From Drosophila pseudoobscura (taxonomy: Eukaryota; Arthropoda; Insecta; Diptera; Drosophilidae), in NCBI RefSeq assembly GCF_009870125.1, contig NC_046680.1, forward strand, positions 8,866,001 to 8,930,000: 64,000 bases of DNA. The letters run 5' to 3'. The notes below the pieces were generated by a model. It saw only the letters and a program-made list of their open reading frames with translations, was not told the origin of the DNA and searched no databases. Below, piece after piece: positions 11,187 to 24,000 of this stretch. The translations under genes and the position numbers were made by a program. Each line of letters begins with the position of its first letter. Position 1 is the stretch's first letter.

Positions 11187-11642
11187 GTTTGTCCTTAGGC
11201 TTTACTGGTAGAAGTGGTCCTAGCAGAGGATTTGATTCTGCTTAAGTAACAAACTTTTCTCCCTCACTATCAATTTCAATAGGCACGCAATAAAGCTTTG
11301 CTTTTGTTTACTGTTTTCAATTTCACAATAAAGCTACTACGAAAAGCTTTCTACTTTGATACTAAATGCAGCCCTGAGTATCGATAAGAATACAACAGCT
11401 ACTACTAAATCTGACAAATATGCGAAAATCTATATAAGGCCCCTATCCTATATCCACAGATGCGGAAGTTTTAGATAGACGGGCTCCATAGGATCAGCAG
11501 CTGGCTGCCGACAGAAGCAAAGCCTTTTAATATTTCTGTATTAAAGCTTTTAAAGTTAGATCTCTTGCAACAAAACGAGATTTCTATGAACTCGTACCCA
11601 CTCACCCTTAAAAGTGTATTTATTAAATTAAATATGATTTTA

Positions 11643-12246
11643 TTAAGTAGACGGCGGTGCAACCCCCCAGCTGTTATAATAAACATTTTGGCCCATTATA
11701 AAATCATAATACCTTCGCCGTTCGGCATAATACAAGTCTGTAATAGTGTTTATCACTTTTTCGTCATTGTATAAGGTATCTGGCGGGGCCTCCAATATAT
11801 TCCCTTTTACGTACCACTTCAGGGCTGCAAAGTGATTCTTTACCCGGGATCGCAGACCGGCACCACTGAAGATGGGCTTTCGAAACAGATCGTACATATT
11901 TTTCTGGCCATATTTGCGGTGGATGCGGTCCACCGTAATGTCAACCTGATCGCTGGTGCAATAATACATATACCATAGCTTACGCCGGGGAGACCGTACA
12001 TCGGTTAGGCTCATCACACCGAAGAATTCCACTGCAGCAGGATTACATATATTTTCAGTCCAGATATATTTTTTATGGAAAAGTCTTCCAATGTACTGCT
12101 CCAGTCTCCTTTCAAGGTCTGGATACGAAGCTGTGGATCAAATATTTATTATATGTTAGTTTTAAGTAATTAATACCCGATTGGGTATAAAACTTACCAT
12201 TGGGAGTGTTTATTTCCTCTTTTTCCGCTTCAGTGACGTTCATCAT
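11643..12246 (-). CDS. Unrecognised family protein B1 (tandem copy)
   Basis: Paralogue of gene A in the same family. Exons 12246-12198 and 12130-11643; 537 nt = 178 aa in frame. Start: two adjacent ATGs (MMNVTEAEKEE); the first is used here. The acidic N-terminal exon is followed by SYPDLERRLEQYIGRLF and the shared core EFFGVMSLTDVRSPRRKLWY, then NMYDLFRKPIFSGAGLRSRV, KNHFAALKWYVKGNILEAPP and NTITDLYYAERRRYYDFIM. Identity to gene A over the core is roughly 60 % by eye, so A and B arose by an older duplication than the A1B1/A2B2 copy. The C-terminal tail differs from B2. Function unknown; retention of open frames in all four copies suggests they are used. Confidence 0.75.
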
Positions 12247-12529
12247 GTTGAGGTCTTTGTATATTGTCTTCTATTGTATTTCCCCTGGCCGGACTGGCCT
12301 TAATTTTTTTTCCATTTTATTATGAAAAGCTAATAATTTCGCCACTAGAGCTTGCAGCAAGCAGAGAGCTTTAACTGAAAAGCTTAAAGTGCCGAAAAGG
12401 TTCAAAAGATGTTTGACTATGTCCACTTATTTTAACAATCATTTGTGGAGCTACATATCATATGTAATTCTATTCTTGCGCTCAACGATGCACTTATGAG
12501 TAATTCTTCTTAATCAAAAACGTTTTAGA

Positions 12530-12610
12530 TTAACTTAGAATACCTTTATCTTTTTAATCAATACACTTAAGCGCTGTTCTATCCAATCAATTTCATAGAG
12601 TTCCTGTTCC
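12530..12610 (-). pseudogene. Duplicated 3' tail of Su(var)2-HP2
   Basis: Corresponds to the 3' flank and last few codons of Su(var)2-HP2 at 15029-15125. No rest of the gene is present, so this marks how far the segmental duplication reached. Confidence 0.65.
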
Positions 12611-12614
12611 CAGT

Positions 12615-13112
12615 AAGGTGGTACAGGTCAAGCGTCCGTCGAAACGGCAAAACGAATTCCGGTCTTAGGCCATACAATCTCCGCCAACGTTAAATGCAAG
12701 AGTTTGATGCGCTTGGCAGTGAACTGGTGTTTTTCTTTAATTCAGCTTGGGATATCACATCGAAAAGGATGGGCTTCATTAATTGTAGATCAGATCGTTG
12801 CCGGTCAGTAGCGCCTTTGGCAGTAGCTGGATCTTTGTTTGGTCTGTCTGGGGGTTAAATTTACACGGGAGTACACGCCAAAGGAAATCTCCTTCAGTGT
12901 GAAGATCACCTCCAGATTAATATGACATCCTCCATTTCCGTACTTCTTGAGGAAACTGGAGAGCGATCGAGCTGGTTGGGAGGGGTGTCTGGCAGGGGTA
13001 TGCTCGTGGTCCCACTGCTCACTCGACCCTTGGAGATGTTCACTTGGATAATGGGGGTCATTGTCCAACACACATAATCTTTATATATGGATCTATGGAG
13101 ACGCCGCGCCAC
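12615..13112 (-). pseudogene. Degenerate coding-like fragment of unknown origin
   Basis: This stretch separates the two module copies and is absent from copy II. On the minus strand it has protein-like text split over frames: ARRLHRSIYKDYVCWTMTPI and IIQVNISKGRVSSGTTSIPLP, then, after a frame change, LEVIFTLKEISFGVYSRVNL, and further on LTLAEIVWPKTGIRFAVSTD before stops. The mix of frames and stops indicates a decayed gene or gene fragment. I do not recognise the parent. It may have been carried to the junction when the module was duplicated. Confidence 0.4.
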
Positions 13113-13261
13113 CAGCAGCTGTACATGGTATTTATTAGATAGATATATGCCATGAATCTATCTGATTCCAGAAATATATTTTTATGACCATAACATACAT
13201 TATTAATAATACAATCACTTACATATCTAAAATCACAGAGTTTTACTACACAAGACCGAAC

Positions 13262-13810
13262 CTAATGGCTGCACCTCCAGTACCACTGATTTTTCACCAT
13301 TACATAGTTATAAAGTCTTTGCTGCTCAATGTTGTATAGATCCGTTATGGTTTTACAGACGCGCTCGTCGTTAAAATGACTCTTTGGTGGCGCCTCAAGT
13401 AAATTTCCTTTGGTAAACCACTTTAATTCCGAAAAGTGCTTCTTGACACTGGCGCGCAAGCCAGCTCCACTGAATACCGGCTTCCGGAATAGGTCATACA
13501 TATTCTTTTTGCCATATTTCTGGTGAATCTGATCCACAGTCTGGTCTATATCAGACTGCTTACAATAATAAATGTACCACAGCTTTCGTTCCGGCGCGCG
13601 TAAATCGGTTAGGCTCAAAACGCCGAAAAATTCGACCACATATATATTACATTTTGGTGGATCTTCCTTGTGTTTCATACGCAAAAAATACCTCAAATGT
13701 TTATCAAATTCTTCGTTGGCTGGAGAGAGATTAGTCATCAATATTAGCTGACAGTCTTGAGGCAAAGAGTTTGTGTTACCTGAATCTGTGTCTTTTATTT
13801 TAGCTGCCAT
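13262..13810 (-). CDS. Unrecognised family protein A2 (tandem copy)
   Basis: Near-identical copy of A1, with changes concentrated in the N-terminal third (FLRMKHKEDPPKCNIY here against LLLTIPKDDPPKFNTY in A1) and at the C-terminal tail (YWRCSH against YGSRSH). The same 60-nt intron is predicted: donor at 13779, acceptor ending 13720, exons 13810-13780 and 13719-13262, 162 aa. Open through the intron in this copy also, because the intron is a multiple of three without stops. Family not recognised; see A1 for the conserved core. Confidence 0.75.
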   Translation of the reverse strand: MAAKIKDTDSGNTNSLPQDCQLILMTNLSPANEEFDKHLRYFLRMKHKEDPPKCNIYVVEFFGVLSLTDLRAPERKLWYIYYCKQSDIDQTVDQIHQKYGKKNMYDLFRKPVFSGAGLRASVKKHFSELKWFTKGNLLEAPPKSHFNDERVCKTITDLYNIEQQRLYNYVMVKNQWYWRCSH

Positions 13811-14165
13811 GTTTGTCCTTAGGCTTTACTGGTAGAAGTGATCCTAGCAGAGGATTTGATTCTGCTTAAGTAACAAACTTTTCTCCCTCACTATCAATTT
13901 CAATAGGCACGCAATCAAGTTTTGCTTTTGTTTACTGTTTTCAATTTCACAATAAAGCTACTTCGAAAAGCTTTCTGCTTTGATACTAAATGCAACCCTG
14001 AGTATCGATAAGAATACAACAGCTACTACTAAATCTTACAAATATACGAAAATCTATATAAGGCCCTTAATCGCAAACTATATCAACAGATGCGGAAGTT
14101 TTAGATAGTCGGGCTCCATAGGATCGCGCCTAAAAGCGTATTTATTAAATTAAATATTTAATTTA

Positions 14166-14769
14166 TTAAGTACACAGCTTTTTAACCCGATAGCGGTTAA
14201 AATCCAAATTTTGGTACATTATAAAATCATAATACCATCGTCTTTCGACAAAATACAAGTCTGTAATAGTGTTTATCACTTTTTCGTCATTGTATAAGGT
14301 ATCTGGCGGGGCCTCCAATATATTCCCTTTTACGTACCACTTCAGGGCTGCAAAGTGATTCTTTACCCGGGATCGCAGACCGGCACCACTGAAGATGGGC
14401 TTTCGAAACAGATCGTACATATTTTTCTGGCCATATTTGCGGTGGATGCGGTCCACCGTGATGTCAACCTGATCGCTGGTGCTATAATACATGTACCAGA
14501 GCTTACGCCGGGGAGTGCGTACATCGGTTAGGCTCATCACACCGAAGAATTCCACTGCAGCAAAATCACATACATTTTGAGTCTCAATATTTCTCCTTGC
14601 GAATAGTATTCCCATGTACTTGTCCAGTCTATTTTCCAGGTCTGGATATGAAGCTGTGGGGCAAATATTCATTATAGGTTCAATTTAAGTAATTAATAAC
14701 AGATTGCGTATAAAAGTTACCATTGGGAGTGTTTATTTCCTCTTTTTCCGCTTCCGTGACGTTCATCAT
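14166..14769 (-). CDS. Unrecognised family protein B2 (tandem copy)
   Basis: Copy of B1. Exons 14769-14721 and 14653-14166, 178 aa in frame, starting MMNVTEAEKEEINTPN and continuing ASYPDLENRLDKYMGILFAR. The core is almost the same as B1, while residues just before the core (ARRNIETQNVCDFAAVE against HKKYIWTENICNPAAVE) and the last ~12 residues differ strongly. So the core is under constraint and the ends drift. An upstream in-frame ATG inside the intron (14672) could start a shorter form, but the spliced form matches B1. Function unknown. Confidence 0.75.
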
Positions 14770-15099
14770 GTTGAGGTCTTTGTATAATGTCTTCTATTGT
14801 ATTTCCCCTGGCCAGCCGGGGCTTTATATTTCGTTTTGTTTCCATTTCTAATGAAAAGCTTATAAATTTCGACATGAGAGCTTTTATTGAAAAGCTTAAA
14901 GTGCCGTTTAGATTAAAAAAAAAGTTTGATTACATCCATTTATTTTAACAATAATTTGTATCTTCATTTGTAGAACTACATAATTCTCTTGCGCTCAACG
15001 ATGCATTTGAGTAGTTCATCTTAATCAAAAACATTTTAAAGTAACTTAGAATACTTTTCCTTTTCACTTTTTTAATCAATTATACACTCAAGCCCTGCC

Positions 15100-18000
15100 C
15101 TATCCAATCAATTCCACAGTGTCGTCCAGCTCACCCTTGATCTCCGCTTCCATTGGCACAACATTGTTGGAATCGGGCAGTATGCTCTCCTCTGCCTGGG
15201 GGGACATCTGGTTAATGATAAACACATTCGGACTGCGCGTTTGATTCAATCCAGCGGATCGCCCGCTCGATGTTGCGGCAGCAGACTTTGACGTTGACCC
15301 CCGCACAGGCACAGGGACAGGCACAGCCACCGCCTTGGGCTGAGGAGTCTCCGATAATGCAGCAATCGTTTGGGCTACACCTGGCCTTGCAGGGAGTGTT
15401 TTCTGTTCTGGCGGTGGGTGAATGGAAATGATCTTCCCTGAACCCTGAACTCTATTTCCAGGGCTGCCTTTTGCTCCTGCTTTCATAGGAATTCCAGCCG
15501 TAGTTTTCGTTTTCTACGAAGAAAATAAACATCAAATAATAATTTTATTGAACGTACCACATACTCGATTAAGCTACCTTGTTCTGTTTTAGCTGCACAC
15601 TCGATCTGGCCGACTTGCTTCCACCCTGGGCTGCCGTGGAGGCGGAGGGTCCCAGTGGAGTGCTGCTGGCCATGGGCGTTGGTCGATTGACAAACGAAGC
15701 GTTCGGTGTCGGGCACTGATATCCAATGATGTTCTTCTCCGAATCGTACACCGGAATGCCGGCTGGCAGAGAACTGCGCTTTGGTGCTGGCTTCTTCGTT
15801 GCTGGTGCGGGTGCGGAAGGGGTTACAGTTGCAGATGCAGATGCAGTGCTGACTTTACTCTTGGCCACCGCCGGGATGCCGACAAGACTGGCGACTGTGG
15901 GCGCACTCTGAGTAGCAGCTGTTGTTCCCACAGGGTTGAGGCAAAGCGAGGGCAGGGGCGTCTGGATGTTGGTAGCTCGGTTCAGGTAATAGACGTAGTT
16001 CTCAAGGAGCTTGGTGCCCACATCAACATCGATGGGCATTAGGGTGCTGGTCATCACAATCTCCTCAATGGTGCGCTGTCGCTCGACCTTGGTCAGTGTT
16101 GTTGCACGTCTGCTCAGGCTCTGGAGCACCAGGTCGAATATCTGAACTCGCGTCTGCAGCTCCACACGTTGTTTGTCCTTGGGGCAGATTGGCGGCAGCT
16201 GGATCAGAGCAGGTGGCATACTGGCCACCATCGACGAGCTGGCAGCAGCGGGTAGGGCAGCCCCAGGCGGCAGGACCTTTTTGGTTAGTGTCGTTCCACG
16301 TGGCAATTGCTTGGTCAAGGATTGAACGGTGTCTTCAGCATGAGAAACTGGAAGTGCAGGAGTTGTGGTGGGTGCAGGTGGAGTGGTCGGTGCAGGTGGA
16401 GCGGTGGGCGCAGGTGGTGCGGTGGGTGGCGGAGGGTTAGAAATGGGAATTAAGGCGGGAAGAGTCCGAGGAGCCGGACCAAGGTTGGACGACGGCACTG
16501 CCACTGGAATCGACGGCTCACTGGAGTCCATGCTCATGCGCACCGTCTGCCCCACCAACTTCCCTCCAGTCTTATCCAGCTGCGCTAGCTTCGCACGCAC
16601 CTTGTGGGGCAGATCCTTATCCGCCTTGGAGATGATCCTCGTCGTGATAACCATGAACTGCGGCAGCTCCAGCACAGGCACCTGCGCCGTGGCATGCAAA
16701 CGCGTCGGGTCAATGGCTCGCATCGGTCCATCCAGATTGGGGCAGCAAAAGTCCAGCCCCACGTCGCCATACGATCGCTGATAGCGGTGCGGATACAGGA
16801 AGGAGAAAATCTTGGTATGGCCAGGCTTCTGGCTGGATTCGGCCGAGCTTGCCGATGGCAGCGAGCTGACCAGTCTGCCAGCCGACGGCGGAGGCGCACT
16901 TATGCGAATTGTCTGAAAACTCGATGTGGTGGTTGGAAGTGGAACCACCTCCTGAGGTGGCGTCGCCTCTTGAGGAGCTTCCGGAGCCGTGGGTATGGTT
17001 ATGGGTGGGGCTATAGGTGTGGGTATGTGTATGGGTACCGGTAAGGCTCCCAATGTATCTTCTTCCATTGGCACTTCGGGCGGCACTTCGTCTATTTCCG
17101 TTTTTATTTCCATAACGGGTATGGGAATCGGAAGTTTCATCGCCAGAACACCATGGGTTTTTTTCTGTGCTGGTTGTGCCAATACCGACACCGATACCGA
17201 ATCTGATTTGTCAACTGGAGCGACTGGTGCTCGTGCTGTCTGCGGCGCTGTTTTTGGAGCTGGAGATGGTGCTGGGGCTGGAGCTGGCTCTGGCACTTGA
17301 ACCCTTGCTGGCTCTGCTGCTGGTCCTTCAATTTGTGGCTTTGGACCCGGCTCTTCTGGTGGTTCTGATCGTGGTTGCTGTAGTGCGACTGCTGGCTGTT
17401 TTCGTACGTTCGCTTCCATCCACTTTTTGATCACTCCCCGGTTGATTTTAACCAGACATTTTCGCAGCTTGGGTTTTGTAATGGGCTGTGATTTGGAAGA
17501 AACTGCAACTGCAACTGGGGCTGTAACCGAATACGGAAGCGGCGAAGAGGTGGAGCTGCTGGCAGCGGTTATCATCACTGGGAAGGCAAGGGACGGAGCT
17601 GGACGTGCTTCTGGCTCCTGCTCTTGCTCTCCTCTTGATTTTTTTTGATTGGCGACTTCTGTTTCTGCCTCTGCTTCTTCGGTAGCTTTTCGTTTTTTGG
17701 CCGACCGTCTGCGTCGCGAACCAAACCGCAGTCGCGCCGGACGTTTAACCTTCTTAGGCGGAGCTAGTGGCTCGACTGGCGGTGTGGGGGCTGCTTCCAG
17801 TTCAGGCTTTTTCGGAGCAGTCCGCCGCACCATAGGAGTTGGCGTTGTAGCCATAGGAATTGGCGTTGAAGCCAGGGATCGATTGTTACTGGCGGCGCGC
17901 GTCATGTGTGAGGATATTGAGACAGCCATTGGACGGGATGTCGGTAAGGAATTGCCTTTTTCCAGTCGGGTTATTCGACCGGCGCGTTCGTGAGAGGATT

Positions 18001-21000
18001 CCCTTGAGGCGCGACTAGTTTCCACCTTTGATTTTCGGATCGCAATGCTCTTTTGAAACACATCCAGATCGGACCATTGCTCTTCGGATTGTGTCAATCG
18101 AGACGCGGCATCGGTTACTGGTCGAACTGTTGACAGCATTGCGGGTTTAGCCATCTCATCAGCTATAGCTTGCTTTCTGGCAGCATCTTTCGACTTCCGA
18201 AGCTCGGGGTTGCTTAGCAGTTGCGGATGCGGCAAGGATTTCGTGGTTGGCTCCGTGGAAGTATATGATTTTTTCGATTGTTGTGCGGACATCTCCAGCC
18301 GGCGATCCTCCTTCCCAGCTTGCTCCGTGCTCTTAGTCTTGTCTGGCGTATTTATTTTCACGATCTTCTTAGTCTCCAGCTCCTTCTTGGTCTCCACTTG
18401 CCTCCTTGCTGAAACGATGTTCTTCTCGGCATCCAGCAGCGCCTTCGTAACTTGAGCTGCTGTTGCGGGTGCGCTGGTGGGCCCCGTTTTCCCCACTGCA
18501 ACAGCCGCACATTCATCTTCTTTGCTCGGCATCACTGAAACGGAGATGATGTTCACCTTCCTCAGTGCTGCTGCAGGTGTTTCTCCTTTGGGAGATTCTG
18601 CTGTTTTCTTGCTCGGCATTTCGCTTGCTGGCACAACACCCTTCCTAGTCAGCAAAGTGGAGCTGGGGATATTCCGTTCGGGATCCTCGTCACTTTCTGC
18701 CGCTGTGTTAGATCTCGGCAAGAACTTCTTGCCTGCACTATCCCTTTGTGTAGTCTTGCGGGTATCCACAAACGAGTTGAGCACACTCTGCACCAGAGGC
18801 TTCTTGGACGGCGCCGGCGGACTCTCTGCAGCTGCATCCGGGGTTTTCTTGGGTACTGTCGATATGATGATGTGCTTGGTCATATCGCCGCCCTTGGTAC
18901 TCTTTGCATTCGATTTACGTGCGGCTCCCGAGGACTTTGCGTCCTCCTTTCGTAGGTCGGTTGTGGTTGAAACAATTGTGTCCTTGCCTATAAGGGATAT
19001 GAATTTAGCCTTGGGATTGGCAGAGGCAGGTGCAGATGCTGTGGCTTCGTCCTCTGGCTTTAGACGCTTCTGGGGTGGCCGCTCTTCCGCCTCCAGCTGA
19101 TTGCGGCGACGCACTGTCATTCGGAGAGGTTGAAAATGAGATCAGATTAAAGGTGAAGGTATGAAGAAAAGGAGACGACTACCAACTCACCTAGTTTTTT
19201 CTGGCCCTGTTTGTCCTTTCCTGTTTTCTCCAGCTCTCGCTGCTGCTGTTGCTTCCGACGGGCCGATTCTAAATGGAAAGAGACGATCAGAGGGGAAGAG
19301 AATAAAATGTAATATTAGACATTTTTTTTTAACAGTGCGAATATTTGGGAAGCTATTAACCATCTGGCTGTGGGGTCTCCACTTCCCGTTTACGCAAGGC
19401 GCGCACGGGTGGCATGTTTGATTTGCTCGATTCCGGGGCGACGGTGGCACCTGTTGTTTCTGTTATGACTTGGCTGTTGGCATTGGACTCCTCAACGCCC
19501 GCCTCAGAGGCGTCGGCTGTGGGATTAACCGATCCCCCATTGTTTTCGTCGATCTTTAGAATGCTTTGGCTATTATCCTCCTCCTTGTCCGGTTCCACAG
19601 AGGCAGCCTTCAAAGGTGTAGGTTGCTCTGCCGTTTCCTCGCTTATCGGAGATTCCTCCTTAGCGGTGTCCCCTACAGATACAGCTATGGACCGAGCTGC
19701 TGAAGTAGTCTCTTCCGTGTGGGCTTCGTCATTAGATTCTTCCGTCACCTTAGCTTCAGCAGAAGTCTCTCCTTCTACACGTGCTTTCTCCTGATGTGCT
19801 CCTTCATACTTATCCCTTAGCTGGTCCGCACATGCAGTGCCATCTTCTGTATCCACAATTGGCTGTTCAGGCGAAGCTGGCTTTAAAAGTTCACCAGCTT
19901 CTGGCTTGTCTTGAGCCTCTGGTTCAGCCTTTGCCTTGTCCTCTTCTCTCTTTGCAGAGCTTGACGCCTCTGTCGGGCCGTAAAGCCTATCCCTGAAACT
20001 CTTGACAGAAGTTCCTTTGACAACAGAAGATTTGGAGCTGGGTGTTCTGCGCATTAGGACGCGAAGCTGGCGACAAGGCGCTGTGCATGGTGTGATTGGA
20101 ACACTTGGCTTAGGTGTGGTGTCTTCCGATGCATTCTGTTCGGATGACACATCCGGTGTGATCTTGGTATTTTTTTGCTGCTTGGGACTGTCCGCCCTCT
20201 TTTTACTGGAACATCTCTTATCCTCTGTTTTTGGCTGTTTTTCTGGCTGCGGTTCCTTGCTTTTCTCTGAACTAGGATTACTTTCAGAAGTTTGCTTACT
20301 CTCCATAACGCTGACCGCTTCAGTTGCTGCTCGACATAGATCCGAATGTTCTATGGATTTTGGTGGAAGAGTTGGTGTTGTCGATGGCGGACCTTCCAAT
20401 TCGGTTGCTTCCGACGATTTAGTGGATTTCGGCTTTTGCATTCTTGGCTTTTTTGAATCAGTCATTTCAGGAGCCGACCTTGGCTCCTTAGATGTGGTTC
20501 GCTGCAGCTCTTCACCTTTTGTTTCGGTCTTTCCTGGCTCTGTCGTGTCTGGCGCGTCTTTCGGCTCAATTTTGACACTTTCTTTGTGTTGCTTGTTCCT
20601 TGATTTGTCTTGTTTCAATATTTGAGCCTGACTGGAATCGAGTTTTGGTTCTACTGTGGCTTCCGATGTTTCCGGTTGTGAAGATTCGCGATTCGTTGCA
20701 GATTCTTCATTGTTGAGTTCAAGTCTGGTTTTCCTGCTAATTGGCAATGATTTACTAGAAATTGAACGTTCTGGCTTCTCCTGCACTGGTTCCGTTTCTT
20801 TGATCGCAGTATAAGTCCCATCTGCAGATTGAGCCGCTGGGTCTGGCTCTGGCTCTGTTATTGCGGCAGAGGAAGGATCCACTTTCAGTTGAATGCTTCT
20901 CAACTTTTCCTCCTTCGATGGATCATATTTTTCAGCATTCAGTGTTTCGATGGAATCGACTTTGGGATCAACTACCTGCTGCACTGATTCTGGTTCTGCT

Positions 21001-24000
21001 TCTGGTTTAATGTTGCAGGACTCAACAGAAGTCGTGTGAATGGCCTTTCTGCTCTTTATTTTCTCCTTTATTGATAATCTCCCTTGAACTGTTGTCGGTG
21101 TGGAAGTGGATGGATCTTCTGGGTTTTTATCTCGTACCAGTTCAGTATTTTTAATCGTTTTTTCCGATTCTGTGCCATCAGTAGAGGGTTCCACAGTAGT
21201 TTTGATTGTTTTTTTGCCCTTTACCTTTTCATTTCTTGACGATTTTTGTGCCGTTGCAAGCGCTACAGGCTCTGGCTGTTCGGTAGAAGCTTTATCTATC
21301 GTTTCAACTTTTTCCGGTCCTGTCATTTCCACTGGCTTCGGTTCTGTAGAAGACGCTGGTTTATTACCTGGTTCCGCAAGGTCCTCCTCCGCTGGGGACT
21401 TGTTTTTTTGTTTGTTTTGTCTGCTTGTGGATGTAGTTGCCCCCTGTGAAACATTAATTTCGGCTCTATCTTGCTGAGCATTCGCTGAATCCTGTGATAT
21501 ACCCGGTTTGGATTTATCTATGTCTAAATCACGTGGAAAAGATTTTCTTTTCTTCTTGGGTCTTCCTCTTTTTCTTTTTTCTCGCGGCTCCGCCTGTTTC
21601 GGCTCGACTGTATCATGAGCTGGATCCACTTGCATATTTTCAGGATCTATTTTTGCTTCCTTATCACGTTCGGCTGGCTTATTAACGTCTTCCTTGGGTG
21701 GTTCCAGCTTTGATTCAACAGGATCTGTGTTGGGTGTCTCTTTGAAATCCGTTGGGGTACTGTCGCTCTTCTCCTTGACTTCTTCACACCTGGCAACTCG
21801 TTCCGCCAGAGATTGCACAACTGGCGCCTCAACTCTAGGATGGTCCGAAGAAATGTCTTTGCTTAGTGACGCGTGTGGGGTTTCCTTCGATTGTGCCCTT
21901 GTCTTTGATGAATCTGCTTTAGGGGAGTCCCTTCTGTCAAATCGTTTAACCGTGTCTATGGTCGCTTTGGAAACTAGACTCGATTTGGCTGAGCTGTGTG
22001 CTCCTCCTCTTGTTCCTCCAGTTGAACATCCAGCTGGTACGACTTTTAACCCACTCCTGGTTCCCTCAGCCAGATCCCCAGCCTCAGCTGGTGGTGGTGC
22101 TGGTGATTCATTCTCAGTTTCAGTCTCAACCATGTCGGTGGCGGTCTTATCCTGGCCCTCATCTTCTGGTTTGTCTTTTACTGTTCTTTTCCCCTTCTTT
22201 TCCTTCTTTTGTGTGCTCCGGGACTTTCTCTGGATGGCATATTTCTCACCGTGATCCTTCTCAGTCCCACTGGACCTGGCCTGCTCCCTTCCAAATCTGT
22301 AATTGTCAATGGTCTCATCGGCCGACTGCGGCTCTTGCGATGATTTGCTTCCCGCTAGCGATCTGCCCAGTCTCGAGCTGCTCCTTATTGATGGCTCGTT
22401 CAAGACTGTATTTCTTTCGCCTTTCGGTGCGCGCTTGACTGGTGTGGACTTTTTGGGCTGGCTGGAAATGGTTATAGCCGAACGATTAGCCATTTGGGAA
22501 GCTAAAGGAGGCAAACCAACGTCCGATTCATAGTTCTTGGGCATAACAACGGGTGATGAAGGATTGCGATTGATTTCTTTCTTTGCTGTGTTTTCTGAGG
22601 AGCTGGTGGGAATTTTGTCACCAATTTCGCTGCTAATTGACTCGGCTAATGGTTCTTTACCTGACGACTCCTGCAATGCTGGCAATGCTTCTACTACAGT
22701 CTTATCTGCAGGACATTTGGCAGAAACAAGAGCTATTTCTTCGGTAGCCTCTGGTGGGCTTAAAGCATCTGCTATTGTCTGCTGCTCAAGCTCCTTAATA
22801 ATTTCAATCACAGGAATTTCGCCAGGAAGCGCCAGAGCCGTATCGCTTATTATAATGCCTTCGCATTCGGCGGCTAGAATCTCCTCGGCCAATTTAATAT
22901 CTTCAGCTAGCTGGGAATCAGTCTGCTCTGTCAATACAAGTTCCTCCCTGATTTGGACTTTTCGAATGCTGTTGACCGCTTCGGGGAGAACAGTTTCAAG
23001 TTGTTCCATCGCTTCGGAGGGTTCTGTGAGCAATTGATCCACAGCTTTGGGTAGTTCCAATTTGAAATCATCCTCTTGGACAGAGAGATCAGCCGTCAAT
23101 TGATCGACAGATGCCGGTAGAACCGTTGCAACACCAACATCCTTTTCGGACGATTCTAAATCTGCATGGACTTCTGGCTTTTCGATTGGGTCTGTTACGG
23201 TATGCTCCGCCATTGACTCTTGCGTTTCGACAGCCAATTGAATTGTCTTTGACTCAATGGCTAATTCAACTTTAGAGACCATTCGCTCGTCCACGTTACT
23301 GTTTCCGTCCAGACTCTGCCACACAATGTCTCCACTCGGTTCGGTTAGTGTTTCACCTTCAGCTCCGATGATTGGTTGCACGGGACTTTGAGGCATGGAG
23401 GACTCGCCATGAGCCGTATTGAACGATTCAGTGGACGTATCCGATCTAGTGGGCTTTTCCACTTGGAGATTCGCTTCTTGGTCTTTTGTTTTGAGATCTA
23501 ATAATGGTTCTGATATTTGATGAGATTGTGATAATGATGTTGTGATAATTTCGTCCTGTGAGTAAGCTGTAATTTCTGTAACATCTTTGGCTCTATCTAG
23601 TTCTGTGTTTAGTTCCCGCGGACTTCCCGCTTCTGGCTTTTTGATCTGTTCCGCCTTATCCGTATCCTTTTCTTCCACTTTTTCCACCTGTGCGCCACTG
23701 GTTCCTGGAACTGCATCCTCAGTTGCATCCTTCTCTGTTGTCTCTGTTGGGGCCTTAGCATTTACGGCCAACAGAGCGGTTTCCGCTTCTGTCGGTGGCC
23801 TTATCTTGCGGGGTCTGCCGCGTTTCCTCTTCACTGGGACTTCTTGCCCCTCGCCCACAGTTTCACTTGGCTTGACCACTTTTTCCTCCGTCGTGGCTGC
23901 CCGGTTTTTCTTATTCTTTCGACTCCGGCCGCGTCCCCTCTTTGAAAATGCTGAATCACTCTTGGCCCTCCTCAGCGTGGTCTTCGATGAGCCACAGTTG

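Larger units (their letters stand above)
10541..12610. repeat. Tandem segmental duplication, copy I (genes A1, B1, HP2 3' tail)
   Basis: Matches 13166-15120 throughout: flank of gene A, gene A, A-B spacer, gene B, B 5' flank, and then the downstream flank and last few codons of Su(var)2-HP2 (12525-12610 versus 15029-15125, sharing TAACTTAGAATAC and CTATCCAATCAATT). Its left edge is about 50 bp from the end of inverted duplication copy 1. Gene A copies are about 93 % identical by eye. Confidence 0.85.
13166..15120. repeat. Tandem segmental duplication, copy II (genes A2, B2, HP2 3' end)
   Basis: Second copy of 10541-12610. Because it is joined to the complete Su(var)2-HP2 gene it is probably the parental copy, and copy I the derived one. 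The copies share the A flank (CTGATTCCAGAAATATATTT) at 13166 and 10541. Confidence 0.85.
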
